Assembly: GCA_036554605.1 (NCBI GenBank)
Contig: DATBMY010000210.1
Span: 1 to 5,755 of the forward strand
Reading direction: 5' to 3'
Origin: DATBMY01 sp036554605
GTDB lineage: Bacteria; Acidobacteriota; Blastocatellia; UBA7656
DNA length: 5,755 bases
The position numbers and the translations under genes are program-made. The notes below the pieces were generated by a model. The model saw only the letters and a program-made list of their open reading frames with translations, had not been told where the DNA came from and did not search any database. Positions 1-5,755 of this stretch are shown one piece after another; positions within the stretch are counted from its first letter, which is position 1; every line of letters begins with the position of its first letter.

Positions 1-6
1 AGGAGG
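1..6 (+). promoter_or_regulatory. Shine-Dalgarno site of the aminotransferase gene
   Basis: The window opens with AGGAGG, a full-strength Shine-Dalgarno sequence, followed by a 7-base spacer and the ATG at 14. This supports ATG 14 as the true start. The promoter lies upstream of the window and cannot be seen. Confidence 0.85.
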
Positions 7-13
7 AACAACT

Positions 14-1225
14 ATGTCAGAAACGACGACACAGCCGCAGGAAACGAAAGAGTACGCGGCCTTTGAGCCGCCCAGGCGAATTCTGCTGGGCCCGGGCCCG
101 AGCCCGGTTGATGATCGCGTGCTACGAGCCATGGCCGCGCCGCTTCTCGGTCACCTCGACCCGGAATTCTTGCGCTGCATGGACGACATACAATCGCTGC
201 TCAGATATGCTTTTGAAACGAATAATCGCGTGACGATCCCTGTATCCGCTACGGGCAGCGCGGGGATGGAGGCGGCGCTGGTCAATGTTCTTGAGCCCGG
301 CGACGAGGTCATCATATGCATCAACGGGGTATTCGGCGAGCGAATGTACGACATCGCCGGGCGGGCGGGCGCCAAAGCGATTGACGTGCGGGCCGAATGG
401 GGCACGCCCATTGATCTGAATAAGATTGAAGACGCGCTAAAGAAGTCTCGCGCCCGCGCCGTCGCCATTGTGCATGCGGAGACCTCGACGGGAGTGCTTC
501 AGGATCTGGCCGGGCTCGCCCGCATGGCGCACGATAAGGGCGCGCTGCTGATAGTCGACGCGGTGACCTCGCTTTGCGGCCACCCGGTCAGCGTCGATAG
601 GAACGGAATCGACGTTTGCTATTCGGGCACGCAGAAATGCATAAGCGCTCCTCCGGGCCTCGCTCCGATCACTTTTTCCGAGCGGGCGCTTGAACGAATT
701 CGCGCGCGGAAAACGAAAGTCCAGAGCTGGTATCTCGATGTAACGATGGTTGAGAAGTACTGGGGCAGCGACCGCACCTATCATCACACCGCGCCGATCT
801 CCATGAACTATGCGCTGCGAGAGGCGCTCAGGCTCGTGCACGAAGAGGGGCTTGAAAACAGGTGGCGCCGGCACGAGCTGAATCACCGCGCGCTCGTCGC
901 CGGGATAGAAGCCATGGGGCTGCGCATGAGCGTCGCGCCGGGTAACAGGCTCTGGAGCCTTAACGCCATAAGCGTTCCCGAAGGCGTTGATGACGGCCGC
1001 GTCCGAAGGCGATTGCTTGAAGAATCGAACATCGAGATAGGCGGCGGGCTCGGGCCGCTCAAGGGGCGCATCTGGCGTATAGGGTTGATGGGGACGGGCA
1101 GCACGCGCGAAAACGTCCTTTTAGTGCTCGACGCGATAAAGCGCGCGCTAGACGCCGAACCGGTTAAATGCGAGTCGGGCATTGAGGCGGCCGAGGCGGT
1201 CTATAGCGCAAAATCATCGGCCTAG
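14..1225 (+). CDS. Class V PLP-dependent aminotransferase (alanine/serine-glyoxylate type)
   Basis: A 403-residue fold-type I, class V aminotransferase of the alanine-glyoxylate / serine-pyruvate family, expected to be a cytoplasmic dimer moving an amino group from alanine or serine to a 2-oxoacid such as glyoxylate. Visible hallmarks are the GPGP entry motif near residues 26-29, the phosphate-binding SATGSAGMEAAL region (78-89), the HAETSTG loop (154-160), the VDAVTS aspartate D182 that contacts the PLP ring nitrogen, and the PLP-lysine motif SGTQKC with K208. YHHTAP (256-261) is the usual partner-subunit PLP-phosphate contact, and R355 in WRIGLMG is the expected substrate-carboxylate arginine. 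Length is normal for the family; the first 20 residues are a variable polar tail. The family also includes archaeal-type aspartate aminotransferases and the purine-pathway enzyme PucG, so the amino donor cannot be fixed from sequence. No glyoxylate or purine genes are beside it. The family call is secure; the exact substrate is not. Confidence 0.93.
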   Translation: MSETTTQPQETKEYAAFEPPRRILLGPGPSPVDDRVLRAMAAPLLGHLDPEFLRCMDDIQSLLRYAFETNNRVTIPVSATGSAGMEAALVNVLEPGDEVIICINGVFGERMYDIAGRAGAKAIDVRAEWGTPIDLNKIEDALKKSRARAVAIVHAETSTGVLQDLAGLARMAHDKGALLIVDAVTSLCGHPVSVDRNGIDVCYSGTQKCISAPPGLAPITFSERALERIRARKTKVQSWYLDVTMVEKYWGSDRTYHHTAPISMNYALREALRLVHEEGLENRWRRHELNHRALVAGIEAMGLRMSVAPGNRLWSLNAISVPEGVDDGRVRRRLLEESNIEIGGGLGPLKGRIWRIGLMGTGSTRENVLLVLDAIKRALDAEPVKCESGIEAAEAVYSAKSSA

Positions 1226-1243
1226 AGCGAGCCTTTGATTTGC

Positions 1244-1252
1244 TGCTATACT
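1244..1252 (+). promoter_or_regulatory. Extended -10 promoter candidate for ppk1
   Basis: TGCTATACT combines the TGn extension with TATACT, a 5 of 6 match to the sigma-70 -10 box. No good -35 box sits 16 to 19 bases upstream, which is typical of extended -10 promoters. Transcription would start near 1259, giving a very short leader of about 17 bases that still contains the purine-rich GGTGGA at 1261-1266. The gap from the preceding stop is only 50 bases, so read-through from the aminotransferase gene is also possible. Confidence 0.45.
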
Positions 1253-1256
1253 TTGG

Positions 1257-1266
1257 CGGGGGTGGA
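1257..1266 (+). promoter_or_regulatory. G-rich ribosome-binding region of ppk1, shared with mog
   Basis: CGGGGGTGGA lies 9 bases before the ppk1 ATG at 1276. It contains a partial Shine-Dalgarno match (GGTGGA) rather than AGGAGG. The identical 10-mer occurs at 4602-4611, six bases before the mog start. It is the only purine-rich element able to serve ATG 1276. Confidence 0.5.
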
Positions 1267-1275
1267 AAAAACTAA

Positions 1276-3417
1276 ATGTCAGACGCGCTAAAGCGACACA
1301 ACGCCTCGGGCGATGAGCACTCAAACATCACGCTGCCACAGACGTTGTTCCTGCACCGGCAACTGCTATTTAACCGCGAGGCAAGCTGGCTAGAGTTTAA
1401 CTATCGCGTTCTTGAAGAGGCGATGGATCGCTCGCAGCCGCTGCTTGAGCGGCTGAAGTTCCTTTCCATCTTTTCGACGAACCTCGACGAATTCTTCATG
1501 ATACGCGTGTCGGGTTTGAAAGAGCAGATCGAAGAGGGCGTGACCGAGCTTTCTTTGGACGGGCTCACCCCGCAAGCCCAGCTCAAGCTCATAGAAGAGC
1601 GGCTCTCTACTATGCTAGTCGAGCACTCGCGCTGTCTGAAAGAAGATATAATGCCGCAGCTGAGCGCCGAGGGGATAGTCATCACACATTACCGCGCGCT
1701 TTCCGACCGCGAACGGCGCGCGCTGAACTCCTACTTCATGGATAACGTCTTCCCGGTGCTCACGCCGCAGGCCGTCGATCCGAGTCACCCTTTTCCTTAT
1801 ATATCGAATCTGAGCCTGAACCTGGGAGTGATGATCGAGCCTTCGGGAGAAGTGAGCGAGAAGTCACCGGCGACGAATATTTCCGGCCCGCGCTTTGCCC
1901 GCGTAAAGGTGCCGCCCAGTGTGCCGAGGCTAGTGCCGGTTGGCGAGACCGGCAACGAGTTCACGCTGCTTGAAGAGGTAATAGCGGCAAACATCGGCGT
2001 GCTCTTTCCGGGCATGCGCGTGGGCGAGCTTCATGCGTTTCGCGTGACTCGCGACGCCGACTTCGAGATCAGGGAGGATGAGGCGAACGACCTTTTGCGC
2101 AGCACGGAACTGATGCTGCGCAAGCGCAGGTTCGGCACCGCGGTGCGGCTGGAAGTAGCCTCGACCATGCCGGGCGAGATGGAGCGTCACCTTGCGAGCG
2201 CGCTCAACCTGACGGCCGATGACGTTTACCGCATCGACGGCCCGCTCAACGTGCCGGACTTAATGGCCATATACAAGCTCGACCGCCCGGCGCTTAAAGA
2301 GAGGCCGTTTATGGCTTCGCCGCCGCAGGCATTCAAATCCGACGAGTCGATGTTTGACGTCATAAGCCGGCAGGACGTGTTGATACATCACCCTTACCAG
2401 TCGTTTTCGAGCGTTGTCGACTTCATAAACCTCGCCGCGATCGACCCGGATGTGCTCGCTATCAAGATGACGCTCTATCGAACGGGGCAAGATTCTCCCA
2501 TAGTGCGCGCGCTGATGGAGGCGAGCGAACGAGGCAAGCAGGTTGCGGTGCTAGTGGAATTGAAGGCGCGTTTTGACGAAGAGAACAATATTGAATGGGC
2601 GCGCCAGCTGGAACGCGCGGGCGTGCACGTAGTCTATGGGCTGCTCGGGCTAAAGACTCACTGCAAGCTTGCGCTGGTGGTCCGGCGCGAGTCCGGAACG
2701 CTGCGACGCTACGTCCACATAGGCACGGGCAATTACAACCCTACTACCGCGCGCATATACACGGACCTTGGCCTGTTTACCGCGAGCGAGCAGATAGGGG
2801 CGGACGCTACGGACGTCTTCAACTACCTGACGGGCCTATCGCGCCAGACCGAGTTTCGCCGCCTGCTGGTCGCTCCGGTTAATATGCGCGAACGGCTGAC
2901 GGCGATGATCGAGCGGGAAGTCGAGCACCACAAAGAGGGGCGGCCCGCTCGAATAATCGCAAAGGCAAACAGCCTGACCGATACAAAGATCATCCGCGCG
3001 CTATACGAAGCCTCTCAGGCAGGGGTGCCGATCGATCTGGTGGTGCGCGGCATCTGCGCGCTCAGGCCGGGGGTTCCCGGGCTTTCCGACACTATAAACG
3101 TGGTCAGCATAGTCGGGAGGTTTTTGGAGCACAGCCGCATATTCTATTTTCTGAACGGCGGCGAGGAGGATGTTTTTATTGGGAGCGCCGACTGGATGTT
3201 GAGAAATCTCGATCGAAGGGTGGAGGTGCTGGTCCCGATTGAGGACCCGCGGGTAAAGACACACCTGAAGGGCGAGGTGCTCGAAGTCTGCTTGAAAGAC
3301 AACACGAAAGCGCGCCGCCTGTTGCCCGACGGCAAGTACGAGCGCGTGCTGGCCGCGCATAATGAAGAGCCGGTCGACGCCCAATCATTTTTTGTAAGCT
3401 TCTACAACGCGCCGTAA
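1276..3417 (+). CDS. ppk1: Polyphosphate kinase 1
   Basis: Full-length Ppk1 (713 residues; family usually about 690-740). It reversibly transfers the gamma phosphate of ATP onto a growing inorganic polyphosphate chain, normally as an oligomer at the inner membrane face. The N domain begins with LFNREASWLEFN (31-42), whose asparagine contacts the ATP base, and LSIFSTNLDEFFMIRV (63-78). A head domain follows to about 320, including RFARVKVP (206-213). The two PLD-like C domains carry KMTLYRT with R402, ELKARFDE with R432, and the autophosphorylated histidine H462 in GLKTHCK (equivalent to E. coli H435). The second conserved histidine H619 is in LEHSRIFYF, followed by IGSADWMLRNLDRRVE (635-650). 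All catalytic residues I can recognise are present. The segment at about 190-205 looks like a slightly long, probably surface loop. It is followed 8 bases later by a GNAT gene, so it likely heads a short operon. Confidence 0.97.
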   Translation: MSDALKRHNASGDEHSNITLPQTLFLHRQLLFNREASWLEFNYRVLEEAMDRSQPLLERLKFLSIFSTNLDEFFMIRVSGLKEQIEEGVTELSLDGLTPQAQLKLIEERLSTMLVEHSRCLKEDIMPQLSAEGIVITHYRALSDRERRALNSYFMDNVFPVLTPQAVDPSHPFPYISNLSLNLGVMIEPSGEVSEKSPATNISGPRFARVKVPPSVPRLVPVGETGNEFTLLEEVIAANIGVLFPGMRVGELHAFRVTRDADFEIREDEANDLLRSTELMLRKRRFGTAVRLEVASTMPGEMERHLASALNLTADDVYRIDGPLNVPDLMAIYKLDRPALKERPFMASPPQAFKSDESMFDVISRQDVLIHHPYQSFSSVVDFINLAAIDPDVLAIKMTLYRTGQDSPIVRALMEASERGKQVAVLVELKARFDEENNIEWARQLERAGVHVVYGLLGLKTHCKLALVVRRESGTLRRYVHIGTGNYNPTTARIYTDLGLFTASEQIGADATDVFNYLTGLSRQTEFRRLLVAPVNMRERLTAMIEREVEHHKEGRPARIIAKANSLTDTKIIRALYEASQAGVPIDLVVRGICALRPGVPGLSDTINVVSIVGRFLEHSRIFYFLNGGEEDVFIGSADWMLRNLDRRVEVLVPIEDPRVKTHLKGEVLEVCLKDNTKARRLLPDGKYERVLAAHNEEPVDAQSFFVSFYNAP

Positions 3418-3419
3418 GG
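3416..3419 (+). promoter_or_regulatory. Ribosome site deciding the GNAT start
   Basis: AAGG overlaps the ppk1 stop codon and sits 6 bases before ATG 3426. An in-frame TTG at 3420 directly abuts the AAGG and would have no spacer, so ATG 3426 is preferred. The overlap with the upstream stop suggests translation coupled to ppk1. Confidence 0.55.
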
Positions 3420-3425
3420 TTGACG

Positions 3426-3977
3426 ATGATCGTTCCGCAAAGCGAGCGCCTGCGATTGCGCCCTATGACTATGAGCGACGCGAGCGACCTGCTCAAGATA
3501 TTCTCCGACCCCGAGGCGATGCGCTATTATCCCGGCACAAAAAACAGGCATCAGACCGAAGATTGGATAGAGTGGAATCTTGAAAGCTATGCCCGGTACG
3601 GTTTCGGCCTGTGGGTTGCCGAATTTAAGCAGACAGGCGAGTTCGCGGGACAATGCGGGCTTGTGGCGCAGGATATCGAAGGAGTGACGGAGGTCGAGAT
3701 CGGGTACCTGTTCCTGAGAAAGTTATGGGGGCGCGGGCTTGCGACCGAAGCCGCGCGGGCCTGCCGCGATCACGCTTCGGGCAAGCTAGGATTGAACAGG
3801 CTGATATCGCTCATCCACCCGGGCAACATCCCGTCGCGAAGGGTGGCGGAGAAGGTAGGGATGACCCTGGAGCGTGAGGTCGAAAAATGGGGCGTGACGC
3901 TTTGCCTCTACTCTATGGAAAGCTCGCGCTTAAAGGTGAGCCATGAAAGAGCCGGTGCGAACATTCATCTGCATTGA
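3426..3977 (+). CDS. GNAT-family N-acetyltransferase (RimJ/RimL type)
   Basis: A 183-residue acetyl-CoA-dependent N-acetyltransferase of the Acetyltransf_3 / RimJ-RimL kind, using ATG 3426. It opens with SERLRLRPMTMSDA (6-19), the usual first strand and helix of this group. Motif A is EIGYLFLRKLWGRGLATEAA (91-110); within it K99-L-W-G-R-G104 is the pyrophosphate-binding loop for acetyl-CoA. Motif B is NIPSRRVAEKVGM (134-146), the common 'N-x-x-S-x-x-x-x-E-K-x-G' pattern. The tail ends LYSMESSRLKVSHERAGANIHLH; the last dozen or so residues come from DNA that also encodes the start of thpR and may be only a by-product of the overlap. Acceptors in this family include ribosomal protein N-termini, antibiotics and small amines, and nothing here chooses among them. 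It lies between ppk1 and thpR and is probably cotranscribed with both. Confidence 0.88.
   Translation: MIVPQSERLRLRPMTMSDASDLLKIFSDPEAMRYYPGTKNRHQTEDWIEWNLESYARYGFGLWVAEFKQTGEFAGQCGLVAQDIEGVTEVEIGYLFLRKLWGRGLATEAARACRDHASGKLGLNRLISLIHPGNIPSRRVAEKVGMTLEREVEKWGVTLCLYSMESSRLKVSHERAGANIHLH
3932..3940 (+). promoter_or_regulatory. Ribosome site of thpR inside the GNAT gene
   Basis: AAAGGTGAG lies just before ATG 3943, with its AAGG core (3933-3936) 6 bases from the start. It is embedded in the coding sequence of the GNAT gene, so ribosomes translating GNAT would pass over it. Confidence 0.6.
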
Positions 3978-4506
3978 AATCCCCGAGACGATCAAGCAGA
4001 GGATCGAAAGGCTACAGGCGACGATCAAAACCGCGGGCGCGCAGGTAAGCTGGACGAAACCTTCAAATATTCATCTGACCCTGAAGTTTTTGGGCGACGT
4101 TGCCGCTTCGCGCATCAAGGAGGTAGAAGCGGCGGTCAGGCTCGCGGCCGGCCAGGTCACGGAATTTGAGATTGAAGTTGGCGGCGCGGGCTGCTTTCCA
4201 AATACGCGCAACCCGCGGGTGCTCTGGGTTGGCCTGATCGCTCTGCCCGAGGCGCTCAGCCGACTTCAGCGCTTGATGGAAGACGAGCTTGAGGCTAAAG
4301 GTTTCCCGCGAGACTCGAAACGCTTCTCTCCACACCTGACCATAGGCCGCGTGCGCTCTCCGGAACGCGCGCGCGAGGCGGTCGAGCGGCTCATCGCGGA
4401 AGGCTTCGAGGCGGAGAGGTTCGTCGCCCATGAAGTCATCGTCATGAGAAGTGATTTAAAGCCAACAGGGTCGGTCTATACTCCACAGGCAAGCATCAGG
4501 TTGTAG
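3943..4506 (+). CDS. thpR: RNA 2',3'-cyclic phosphodiesterase (2H / LigT family)
   Basis: A 187-residue member of the 2H phosphoesterase superfamily, LigT/ThpR branch, at normal length. Members open 2',3'-cyclic phosphate ends of RNA to 2'-phosphates, and the E. coli protein can also join certain tRNA halves through a 2'-5' bond. The two catalytic HxTx motifs are intact: HLTL at 44-47 within NIHLTLKFLGDV, and HLTI at 131-134 within RFSPHLTIGRVR. Also typical are the start RTFICIEIPE (6-15), the GCFPNTRNPRVLWVG segment (83-97) and the end MRSDLKPTGSVYTP (168-181). ATG 3943 has a good ribosome site, and the protein from here matches the family N-terminus exactly, so the 35-base overlap with the GNAT gene is real. 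The physiological RNA substrate in bacteria is uncertain. No RNA repair or ligase gene is adjacent; the neighbours suggest only cotranscription with ppk1 and GNAT. Confidence 0.95.
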   Translation: MKEPVRTFICIEIPETIKQRIERLQATIKTAGAQVSWTKPSNIHLTLKFLGDVAASRIKEVEAAVRLAAGQVTEFEIEVGGAGCFPNTRNPRVLWVGLIALPEALSRLQRLMEDELEAKGFPRDSKRFSPHLTIGRVRSPERAREAVERLIAEGFEAERFVAHEVIVMRSDLKPTGSVYTPQASIRL

Positions 4507-4516
4507 AATTGGCTAT

Positions 4517-4536
4517 GCCCGCGCGCTACCGCGGGC
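4517..4536. terminator. GC-rich hairpin after thpR (weak terminator candidate)
   Basis: GCCCGCG (4517-4523) and CGCGGGC (4530-4536) form a perfect 7-bp stem with a 6-base loop, starting 10 bases after the thpR stop. No run of T follows on either strand, so it is not a classical intrinsic terminator. It could stabilise the 3' end of the ppk1-GNAT-thpR message or act with Rho; in DNA this rich in GC it may also be chance. Confidence 0.35.
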
Positions 4537-4561
4537 GGTCCTGCCCTGTCGATACACCTCG

Positions 4562-4591
4562 TTTACAAACAGCGCCGGCGCCTGAGATACT
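4562..4591 (+). promoter_or_regulatory. Sigma-70-type promoter candidate for mog
   Basis: TTTACA (4562-4567; 5 of 6 to TTGACA) is followed after an 18-base spacer by GATACT (4586-4591; 4 of 6 to TATAAT), with a TGn extension at 4583-4585. Transcription would start near 4598, leaving a leader of about 20 bases with a good ribosome site. This is the best-formed promoter in the window and separates mog from the upstream gene group. Confidence 0.5.
4572..4581. repeat. Perfect 10-bp palindrome within the mog promoter spacer
   Basis: GCGCCGGCGC equals its own reverse complement. Its centre (between 4576 and 4577) coincides with the centre of the 18-base spacer between the proposed -35 and -10 boxes. 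That position would suit a dimeric regulator, but the palindrome uses only G and C and may arise by chance. Confidence 0.4.
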
Positions 4592-4601
4592 AAAGCTATA
4601 T

Positions 4602-4612
4602 CGGGGGTGGAG
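4602..4612 (+). promoter_or_regulatory. Ribosome-binding region of mog
   Basis: CGGGGGTGGAG ends in GGAG (4609-4612), 5 bases before ATG 4618, a normal Shine-Dalgarno placement. The first ten bases are identical to the element before ppk1 at 1257-1266. Confidence 0.65.
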
Positions 4613-4617
4613 TCATT

Positions 4618-5118
4618 ATGGCGAAAGTCGAGATTGTGGCCGTAGTTATAACCATTAGCGATTCGACCGCGCGCGGAGAGCGAGAGGACAAATCGGGCCC
4701 GGCCGTAGTGACCGAGCTTGAGAAGCTCGGCTGCCGGATCGCCGCCACTGAGATCATACCCGACGACATCGAGGTTATTACCGCGCGCCTCAGCGAACAC
4801 GCCGACAGCGGACAGGTTAACCTGATATGCACGACCGGCGGCACCGGGTTTGCGCCCCGCGACAATACTCCGGAGGCGACGCGGCAGGTAATCGACCGCG
4901 AGGCGCCCGGACTTGCCGAATTGATGAGGTTGCGCAGCCTCGACCAGACGCCGCTCGCGCCGCTGTCGCGCGCCGTCTGCGGGATACGAGGCCGGACGTT
5001 AATAATAAACCTGCCCGGCAGCGTTCGCGGCGCCACGCAAAATCTCGCCGCCGTACGCAGCACCATCCCGCACGCAATCGGGTTGCTCACCGAGCAATCA
5101 CACAAGTGCGCCAGTTGA
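4618..5118 (+). CDS. mog: Molybdopterin adenylyltransferase (MogA/MoaB family)
   Basis: A 166-residue single-domain protein of the MogA/MoaB family, cytoplasmic and normally trimeric. It activates molybdopterin by adenylylation before molybdenum insertion. Visible motifs are ITISDSTARGEREDKSGP (11-28), the PDD at 48-50, the signature TTGGTG (72-77) followed by RDNTPEAT (81-88) with D82, the APGLAELMR helix (96-104), and GRTLIINLPGSVRGATQNL (125-143). D49 and D82 fall at the positions I recall as essential in E. coli MogA. The C-terminus PHAIGLLTEQ is also typical. Sequence alone does not separate MogA-type adenylyltransferase from MoaB-type proteins, some of which have no clear role, so 'mog' names the family rather than a proven orthologue. 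No other molybdenum cofactor gene is in the window. The gene has its own promoter candidate and a ribosome site that fits ATG 4618. Confidence 0.9.
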   Translation: MAKVEIVAVVITISDSTARGEREDKSGPAVVTELEKLGCRIAATEIIPDDIEVITARLSEHADSGQVNLICTTGGTGFAPRDNTPEATRQVIDREAPGLAELMRLRSLDQTPLAPLSRAVCGIRGRTLIINLPGSVRGATQNLAAVRSTIPHAIGLLTEQSHKCAS

Positions 5119-5143
5119 CCGGCGAGCCAGCTTGTCCTAATAG
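5115..5143 (+). promoter_or_regulatory. Possible promoter of hslO
   Basis: TTGACC (5115-5120; 5 of 6 to the -35 consensus) overlaps the mog stop codon and is followed after exactly 17 bases by TAATAG (5138-5143; 3 of 6 to the -10 consensus). TAGAAT at 5141-5146 is a better -10 match but leaves a 20-base spacer. Both choices give a leader of only about 11 to 14 bases, so hslO may instead be read through from mog. Confidence 0.3.
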
Positions 5144-5163
5144 AATGGAGAACGATAAAGGGA

Positions 5164-5755
5164 ATGGGTAAAAGTAAAGATAATCTTGTGCACGCGGTGG
5201 CCGCGAATAATCAGCTCAGATGCCTGGCAGCGGTCACAACGAACGTCGTGGGCGAAGCCTGCCGCCGGCATCAGACCTTTCCTACGGCCTCGGTCGCGCT
5301 GGGGCGCACTCTTACGGGCGGGCTCTTGCTCGGCAGCGGCTTCAAAGACCTTGAGAAGATAACCGTGCACTTCGATTGCGACGGCCCCGTAGGCAACATA
5401 ATCGCACAGGCGGACCCGCATGGAAATGTGCGCGGCTACGTCAGCAACCCGGAGGCCGACGCGACCGTTGCGAACGCCGCCGGAAAGTTTGACGTGCGGG
5501 CGATAGTGGGCGGCGGGACGCTCTACGTCACTCGCGACGCGGGATTCGAGATAGGGCTGCACAAAGAGCCTTACCGTGGATCGGTGCCGATAATATCGGG
5601 CGAAATCAGCGAAGACCTCGCATACTATCTTGCGAAGTCCGAGCAGATAAACTCGGCCGTGAGCATCGGCGTTCACATGATTATAGCTCGCGACGGCGAC
5701 ACGTCCGACGAGCGCGCATATTCGGGCGACGGGCATGAGTTTGCTCTCGACCGCC
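5164..5755 (+). CDS. hslO: Hsp33 redox-regulated chaperone, N-terminal part (runs off the window)
   Basis: An open frame from ATG 5164 continues without a stop to the window end: 197 codons plus one base. It encodes most of the N-terminal domain of Hsp33, a cytoplasmic holdase chaperone switched on by oxidation. Recognisable stretches are TFPTASVALGRTLTGGLLLG (38-57), DGPVGNIIAQADPHGNVRGY (73-92), the NAAGKFDVRAIVGGGTLYV region (104-122) and SGEISEDLAYYLAKSEQINS (145-164), close to the Bacillus-type protein. The redox switch (CxC and CxxC binding zinc) lies in the C-terminal domain beyond the edge, so its presence is unknown. The three cysteines seen (20, 33, 72) are not those. After SIGV (167-170) the sequence departs from the usual pattern, where an AAGG strand follows within about a dozen residues. 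The start is not marked strongly: GGAG (5147-5150) is 13 bases away and AAAGGG abuts the ATG, but KDNLVHA aligns with family N-termini. Confidence 0.93.
   Translation, partial: MGKSKDNLVHAVAANNQLRCLAAVTTNVVGEACRRHQTFPTASVALGRTLTGGLLLGSGFKDLEKITVHFDCDGPVGNIIAQADPHGNVRGYVSNPEADATVANAAGKFDVRAIVGGGTLYVTRDAGFEIGLHKEPYRGSVPIISGEISEDLAYYLAKSEQINSAVSIGVHMIIARDGDTSDERAYSGDGHEFALDR

Noticed and set aside
88..99. A 12-base palindrome GGGCCCGGGCCC.
   Set aside because: It encodes the conserved GPGP motif of the aminotransferase, so codon choice explains it.
2595..2882. A 95-codon + strand frame inside ppk1.
   Set aside because: It lies wholly within the catalytic region of ppk1 in another frame, and the ppk1 reading is unambiguous.
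3420..3425. TTG at 3420 as the start of the GNAT gene.
   Set aside because: It leaves no spacer after the AAGG ribosome site, and ATG 3426, two codons later, is correctly spaced.
4597..4602. TATATC as the -10 box of mog.
   Set aside because: Transcription would begin near 4609, inside the ribosome-binding region, and the upstream TTTACA/GATACT pair fits better.
4596..5105. A 169-codon minus-strand open frame opposite mog.
   Set aside because: Its composition (Ser, Arg, Pro rich) and complete overlap with a strong MogA/MoaB gene mark it as a shadow.
4827..5171. A 114-codon + strand frame inside mog running into the hslO start.
   Set aside because: It is Arg/Pro/Ala-rich out-of-frame translation of mog with no recognisable motif.
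5137..5736. A 199-codon open frame on the minus strand over the end of the window.
   Set aside because: It is antisense to the clearly recognisable Hsp33 coding sequence, has no family features, and is explained by GC-rich codon structure.

Overview
The window is a compact, GC-rich stretch of an ordinary bacterial chromosome. It carries six protein genes, all on the + strand, with gaps of 8 to 111 bases. I see no RNA gene, insertion sequence, phage gene, CRISPR array or long repeat. The proteins look like those of a GC-rich heterotroph, and the aminotransferase and Hsp33 sequences remind me of Acidobacteriota (Blastocatellia-like). That placement is a recollection of sequence style, not a search result, and is held weakly. 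Codon use is consistent across the window and unusually rich in the isoleucine codon ATA for such GC-rich DNA.

Layout: (1) 14-1225, a class V PLP-dependent alanine/serine-glyoxylate-type aminotransferase behind an ideal AGGAGG ribosome site. (2) 1276-3417, polyphosphate kinase 1 (ppk1) behind an extended -10 promoter candidate. (3) 3426-3974 plus stop, a RimJ/RimL-type GNAT N-acetyltransferase starting 8 bases after ppk1. (4) 3943-4506, RNA 2',3'-cyclic phosphodiesterase (thpR/ligT family), overlapping the GNAT gene by 35 bases. (5) A 111-base gap holding a GC hairpin and a good sigma-70-type promoter candidate with a perfect palindrome centred in its spacer. (6) 4618-5118, a MogA/MoaB-type molybdopterin adenylyltransferase. 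(7) 5164 to the window edge, the first 197 codons of the redox chaperone Hsp33 (hslO), cut before its zinc-binding cysteines.

ppk1, the GNAT gene and thpR are probably one transcript, judged by spacing and overlap. mog and hslO each have their own promoter candidate. There is no single obvious pathway. The most suggestive link is that polyphosphate (product of Ppk1) and Hsp33 both protect proteins during oxidative stress in other bacteria. I found no convincing undescribed system. The items most worth checking are the divergent segment at the end of the Hsp33 fragment, the palindrome inside the mog promoter, and the 10-base leader shared by ppk1 and mog.
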